The position numbers and the translations under genes are program-made. A stretch of 64,000 bases of DNA from Haloarcula mannanilytica (GTDB lineage Archaea; Halobacteriota; Halobacteria; Halobacteriales; Haloarculaceae), in the NCBI RefSeq assembly GCF_005406125.1, contig NZ_BIXZ01000007.1:1-64000 (forward strand), given 5' to 3'. Position 1 is the first letter of the stretch; every line of letters begins with the position of its first letter. Below, piece by piece: positions 60,103 to 64,000 of the stretch. The notes beneath the pieces are model-generated. The model had not been told where the DNA came from, ran no database searches, and worked only from the letters and a program-made list of their open reading frames with translations.

Positions 60103-61290
60103 ATGGGACTTCATACGGCCTTCACGGCGCTCGCTGAGGTAATCGATGCATACGAATCCCGCGGCCGGTCCGTCCGGACCGTCGAAGCATCGCCAGCCGA
60201 GACAGATGGCGCAGTCCTCGACGTGACGGTCTCGATGCCGGTCTCAGTCTGTTCTGGCGAAGGTGACGGGCTCACGCCGAAGAGCGCGATGCTGACCGAC
60301 AGCGGGGATCTGAGAGTCGAATTCTCACCAGCAGCCACTGAGCTGCCCTCAACTGCCGCTGCATCGCTGTCGGTCGGCGACGCCTCGGCCGCTGTTACCG
60401 ACGATGGGTTGCTTCTGACGGTCAACCTGAGAATCGATGCCACGGCAGCAGCAGACGAGGCAGCTAGCGTCGATTCCGGGCCCGAACAGGGTGAAACCGA
60501 TGCATCGGCAGCGATCAGTTCCGTGAGTTCTCCCGACACTGATAGCAATAATTCGCTCCCCGTTTCGGATGTCGCGGACACGGAGGCCGCGCCCGCTGAC
60601 GATGACGCGTCACAAGCACGCGCACAATCAGACAACACGGCGACGGACGATACACAGTCTGAGCCTGCGTCCGAGGGTGAATCGGACCCTTTCGCCGCTG
60701 TTCGCGATGATTCCGTGCCGCCATACGAGGACACTGACTACCTGCAAGCCCTCTATGACGAATGTGACAATTTCAAAGAGATCGCAGAGCAGATCCAGAT
60801 GGACGTATCGTCCGAGACCGTCCGCCGGTACATGATAGAGGCCGATATTCATGTCCCGAACACGTACAACACGTCCAGTGACGACGTGGAATCGGCGACC
60901 GAATCAGGCAAACCGGACGACGTGGCGAGCCAGTCCGGGGCCGACGGCGAAGACGACCAGGTCAGTGTGGCTGATCCCGTCGCAGCCGAGTCACCGGGGC
61001 CCGGGACCGACTCTGTCGGGGACCTCCCTGACGACCAACTGGTCACCGACGGACTTGGACTCCCGGCCGATGTGCAACTCCGCGACGTTGCGGAGGCGGT
61101 CGTTGACTCGGATACGGTGTACGAGGTCCAGCGATGCCTGAGCCTCAATCGGTCCCAGACTCGGAACCTGCTTGAGGAGCTCAATCTGTTAGATCTCGTC
61201 TTGTGTCGGCTCACCGACGAGCCGGACCATGCTGTTTCTTACGGGACCGTGGCTAGCCGAATCCGGCAGTGTACGCCCCACAGCGCCTGA
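60103..61290 (+). CDS. Putative HTH-containing regulatory protein, unknown family
   Basis: This 395-residue protein has three parts. The N-terminal region (1-110) is beta-rich, with GLHTAFTALAEVIDAYESRG and a repeated LTPKSAMLTDSGDLRVEFSP. The middle (about 115-205) is acidic, Ser/Ala-rich and probably disordered. A helix-turn-helix follows at about 207-250 (YLQALYDECDNFKEIAEQIQMDVSSETVRRYMIEA), and a second helical region lies at about 305-385. A TATA element GTTTATAAATG at 60035-60044 gives a short leader. It precedes metF on the same strand and may regulate the C1 or transport genes. I do not recognise the family with confidence. Confidence 0.6.
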   Translation: MGLHTAFTALAEVIDAYESRGRSVRTVEASPAETDGAVLDVTVSMPVSVCSGEGDGLTPKSAMLTDSGDLRVEFSPAATELPSTAAASLSVGDASAAVTDDGLLLTVNLRIDATAAADEAASVDSGPEQGETDASAAISSVSSPDTDSNNSLPVSDVADTEAAPADDDASQARAQSDNTATDDTQSEPASEGESDPFAAVRDDSVPPYEDTDYLQALYDECDNFKEIAEQIQMDVSSETVRRYMIEADIHVPNTYNTSSDDVESATESGKPDDVASQSGADGEDDQVSVADPVAAESPGPGTDSVGDLPDDQLVTDGLGLPADVQLRDVAEAVVDSDTVYEVQRCLSLNRSQTRNLLEELNLLDLVLCRLTDEPDHAVSYGTVASRIRQCTPHSA

Positions 61291-61454
61291 TAGGGATTCT
61301 TGTAGCGATTTACCGGTACGCGCCAACCCCGGGGGCGGCGCTATCCGGAAATAATCTACAATAATCACTATGAGAGATGGGGCGGTTATTTATAAATGTG
61401 TTCGATGCCCCACCCACAGTACAAAGTACGGTTATACCATATCTCTGGTAACTC

Positions 61455-62315
61455 ATGGCCCTCGGAACACGCGCTGTCTCAGACCCACAAGGTGTCCAGA
61501 CGCTGCTGACGAGCGCTCGGTTCGAACTGATGCCGTTCGAGAGCTTCGACGAGGAGATCACCCACCTCCCCGACGACGCCACCATCGCGATCACGACATC
61601 ACCCCAACTCGGTATCGAGCGGACCGTCGAAAAGACGGAGGAAGCCGCGGCGATGGGATACGATGTCGTCCCCCATATTGCGGCCCGCTACGTGGAAGAT
61701 CGGGCGCAACTCGAAGGGATCGCCGAGCGACTGAAACAGGCAGGCATCACGGATATCTTCGTCCCCGGTGGCGACCGCGAGGAACCGGCCGGCGAGTTCG
61801 AGTCGGCACACGATCTACTCACGGTGCTTGCTGATACCGAGTATTCCTTCGAGGAAGTCGGAATCACCGGCTACCCTGAGGGCCACGATTTCATCGACGA
61901 TGAGACTTTGGCGGAGTCGATGGCCCAGAAAGCGCCGTACGCGACGTACATCGTCACGCAACTCTGCTACGACCCGGATACCGTGCTAGAGTGGGTCGAA
62001 GACATCCGGGCTCGCGGTATCGAACTCCCGGTCGAAATCGGTATCCCGGGTGTGATGAACTACCAGCGCCTGATGCAGATCTCCCAAAAGGTCGGGGTCG
62101 GTGACTCGATAAAGTTCCTCAGGAAAACGACGGGTATTCTCGGCTTCGTCAAGCAACTGGTCGGGTCTCGCGGGACGTACGAACCCGATGACCTCATCGA
62201 CGGGCTCGCGCCGTACGTCGACGACGACGAGTACAAGATCCGCGGCGTCCACATCTACACCTTCAATCAGACGCCGGACACCGAGAAATGGCGGCACAAG
62301 CGCCTAGAGAGCTAG
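61455..62315 (+). CDS. Methylenetetrahydrofolate reductase-family flavoprotein
   Basis: This 286-residue TIM-barrel protein has the MetF pattern. FELMPFESFDEEI and then ITTSPQLGIE form the opening; MGYDVVPHIAARYVEDRAQLEGIAERL matches the V-P-H-I-A/T-A-R segment. DIFVPGGDREEPAG equals the L-R-G-D loop region, and VGITGYPEGHDF and YIVTQLCYDP (conserved Q) follow. It would reduce 5,10-methylene-THF to 5-methyl-THF or act in reverse. It is placed with an HTH protein upstream and LivH/LivM permeases downstream. TATA at about 61386-61396 gives a roughly 38-nt leader. Confidence 0.85.
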   Translation: MALGTRAVSDPQGVQTLLTSARFELMPFESFDEEITHLPDDATIAITTSPQLGIERTVEKTEEAAAMGYDVVPHIAARYVEDRAQLEGIAERLKQAGITDIFVPGGDREEPAGEFESAHDLLTVLADTEYSFEEVGITGYPEGHDFIDDETLAESMAQKAPYATYIVTQLCYDPDTVLEWVEDIRARGIELPVEIGIPGVMNYQRLMQISQKVGVGDSIKFLRKTTGILGFVKQLVGSRGTYEPDDLIDGLAPYVDDDEYKIRGVHIYTFNQTPDTEKWRHKRLES

Positions 62316-62388
62316 TCGTCGACCCAGCGGTGCTCCCTGTCGTTGCACTGGTGGCGGTCGGCGGTACAATTACCTGATGGAAAAACAA

Positions 62389-62397
62389 TATTTATTT
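62389..62397 (+). promoter_or_regulatory. TATA element of the livH-like gene
   Basis: TATTTATTT is centred about 26 nt before the ATG at 62418, which fits leaderless transcription. This sets the start, in preference to an earlier in-frame TTG at 62343 that lies inside the spacer after metF. Confidence 0.5.
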
Positions 62398-62417
62398 GGC
62401 AGCTACATTTCCTGCGT

Positions 62418-63836
62418 ATGGCGCCGTCAGCCGGACTGTTGAACGCAATTCTGACTGGGTTGGTCACGGGTAGTATCATTGCCCTCGGTGCTATCGGCCT
62501 GTCGCTGGTCTATGACATCGCCGAGGTCCCGAACTTCGCGCACGGGGACTTGCTGACACTGGGAGCCTACACCGCACTTCTGGTGAACAAACCACAGTCC
62601 GTCCCGCTGTTCGACGTGTTCGCCACGGGCCCGCGTGCGGTCGGTGCCACGGGTGCCGGACTGCTGTTCGCTGCCACAGCGGCGGGGGTCCTCGGTTCGG
62701 TGTACCACCTCGGTGGTGTCGACGCGATACGCGGGGGCTGGTGGGGGGTTGACGTGTCACCGACAGTGGGGACCGCCACGCATGTCGGACTCGCAGTCGC
62801 CGTCGGCGGACTCGTCGTCGCCGGCCTCCCGTCCTATCCCGCCGCACTCCTGTTTTCCGTCGTCGTTCTCGGAGCAGTGGTCCCGCTGACCGAGTCGGTC
62901 GTGTTCCGGAAGTTCCGGGAGAAAGATGTCGAACTGGCGATGATGCTCATCGTCTCCCTCGCGATGGCGTTTATCATCCGGTTCAGCATCCAGACCGTCT
63001 TTGGCGGCGACATCCGGTTCTACGAGGTCGACACGACCATTCAGGCGGCCGGGTCGAGCGTCAACTTCACCTTCGCGAAGTTCATCGACCTGCTTGTATC
63101 GAGCAATGGGGTGGTTGTCAACGTCCTCGAAACCAGGGGTACAGAGAACCTCCAGCTGTTCGCCCTGGGCTATGGCTGGCTGGAAGTGATTGGTATCCTG
63201 GGCGTCACAGCCCTAGTCGCAGGTGCGGCGTACCGACGCCGTCGTGACACCGCGGGTGTCGTCGGCCCGCGCCTGGCTGCGGGACTCGGCGGCGTGGCCG
63301 TGCTCATCGTCGGTGGCGCACTGCTGGCCGGCGGCGGGACGGTCCCGTCGGAAACGCTGTACGAGACGCGCCTGCGAACGTCGCCGCTCAGGCTCGGGAT
63401 TATCCTCATAGCTTTGGCACTCATGGGATTCCTCCACTACCTGTTGCAGGCGACAACGCTCGGGAAGGCGATGCGGGCGACCAGCGACAACCGGGAGCTG
63501 GCGATGATACGCGGTATCAACACGCGTCGCGTGATGATGGTCGTCTGGATTATCGCTGGGATGTTCGCCGCGGTCGCCGGCGTGTTGCTTGGCTTCCTGT
63601 TCAGTAACATCACGATCAACCTCGGCTTTTTCCTGTTGCTCCCGATGTTCGCTGGCGTCATCCTCGGCGGTATCTCGGTGTACGGGGCCATCCTCGGGAG
63701 TTACGTCGTCGGGCTCGCGATGGAAGTCGGTATCTTCGCTATCCCGGGCCTGAGCGCCACCTACCGGGTCCCCGTCGCGTTCGTCGTGTTACTGCTCGTC
63801 TTGCTCATCAAGCCGGAAGGCATAACGGGGGACTAA
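62418..63836 (+). CDS. LivH-type ABC transporter permease, unusually long
   Basis: This 472-residue membrane protein of the branched-chain amino acid/urea permease family opens LLNAILTGLVTGSIIALGAIGLSLVYDIAEVPNFAHGDLLTLGAY, the classical LivH pattern. It ends with KAMRATSDNRELAMIRGINTRRV and the final helices. Usual LivH proteins have about 290-300 residues. Here extra hydrophobic segments are inserted at about 65-150 and a further loop plus helices at about 215-315. It probably imports an amino acid, urea or a betaine-like compound. LivM follows 4 nt later, cut by the window end. Confidence 0.85.
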   Translation: MAPSAGLLNAILTGLVTGSIIALGAIGLSLVYDIAEVPNFAHGDLLTLGAYTALLVNKPQSVPLFDVFATGPRAVGATGAGLLFAATAAGVLGSVYHLGGVDAIRGGWWGVDVSPTVGTATHVGLAVAVGGLVVAGLPSYPAALLFSVVVLGAVVPLTESVVFRKFREKDVELAMMLIVSLAMAFIIRFSIQTVFGGDIRFYEVDTTIQAAGSSVNFTFAKFIDLLVSSNGVVVNVLETRGTENLQLFALGYGWLEVIGILGVTALVAGAAYRRRRDTAGVVGPRLAAGLGGVAVLIVGGALLAGGGTVPSETLYETRLRTSPLRLGIILIALALMGFLHYLLQATTLGKAMRATSDNRELAMIRGINTRRVMMVVWIIAGMFAAVAGVLLGFLFSNITINLGFFLLLPMFAGVILGGISVYGAILGSYVVGLAMEVGIFAIPGLSATYRVPVAFVVLLLVLLIKPEGITGD

Positions 63837-63840
63837 CAGA

Positions 63841-64000
63841 TGGCAGTATCAGATGTCGTCATCTCGTTCATCGTGTTGGTCGCCATCTACGGCATCCTGT
63901 CGTACGGGCTGACCCTGAAGTACGGCCACACCGGGCTGTTGGACTTCGGCCACGTGGGATTCTTCCTCGTTGGCGCGTACACGTCGGTCCTGTTCGTTCT
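63841..64000 (+). CDS. LivM-type ABC transporter permease, 5' part
   Basis: The first 53 codons read MAVSDVVISFIVLVAIYGIL, then SYGLTLKYGHTGLLDFGHVGFFLVGAYTSVLF, the N-terminus of a LivM-type permease with the conserved G-x-x-G-x-x-x-x-G-H core. It begins 4 nt after the LivH stop and runs off the window, so ATPases LivG/LivF and the binding protein should lie beyond 64000. Confidence 0.85.

Overview
The window reads as a euryarchaeal halophile of the Haloarcula type. Most genes have high GC3, the proteins are acidic, and there are Tat and Tat-lipobox signals. Many genes are leaderless, with a TATA element about 27 nt before the start codon. Other markers are an Orc1/Cdc6 origin, an archaeal TFS-like protein and a FolC-FolP fusion. 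No rRNA or tRNA gene and no CRISPR array was seen.

Layout. 1-350: the first codons of an IS5-type transposase and a 35-residue zinc-ribbon protein. 545-9454: a seven-gene operon for a type II DMSO-reductase-family molybdoenzyme in A-B-D-C order (catalytic subunit, Fe-S subunit, TorD chaperone, haem-b subunit). It is followed by a HEAT-repeat protein, an unknown acidic protein and an Mrp-type Fe-S carrier fused to DUF2249. 9683-20804: accessory genes, namely an RND exporter with an S-layer-like partner, a winged-helix/membrane pair, an MFS transporter, a NikR/NicO nickel pair, a methyltransferase, a TFS paralogue and one decayed gene. 21257-23420: orc1/cdc6 and a replication origin with nine 20-bp repeats around an AT-rich core. 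23547-29320: a metallochaperone, an ABC-2 exporter with a lipoprotein, a PQQ-propeller lipoprotein, a kinase relic and a CopG-like regulator. 29321-30973 is AT-rich and holds no gene I can support.

30974-64000 is dominated by tetrahydrofolate one-carbon metabolism and methylated-amine oxidation. It has FolE, FolC-FolP, FchA-type cyclohydrolase, formate-THF ligase and a MetF family protein. It also has three large FAD oxidoreductases with fused GcvT domains (dimethylglycine/sarcosine dehydrogenase type), EtfBA, a DgcB-like membrane Fe-S protein, a Rieske oxygenase like glycine betaine monooxygenase, and a BCCT betaine transporter. Threonine/serine dehydratase, an aspartoacylase-type hydrolase and LivH/LivM permeases lie among them.

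The most coherent reading (inference) is a catabolic island for glycine betaine or a related N-methyl compound. BCCT imports it, the Rieske enzyme removes the first methyl, and the FAD-GcvT enzymes pass later methyls to THF and electrons to ETF and the DgcB-like complex. FchA and Fhs then convert the C1 unit to formate with ATP. A Rieske reductase and FolD are not in the window. The less familiar items are the 126-residue protein coupled to the Rieske gene, a missing cluster cysteine in the molybdoenzyme Fe-S subunit, a TFS paralogue without the catalytic acidic hairpin, and the HEAT/unknown/Mrp-DUF2249 trio.
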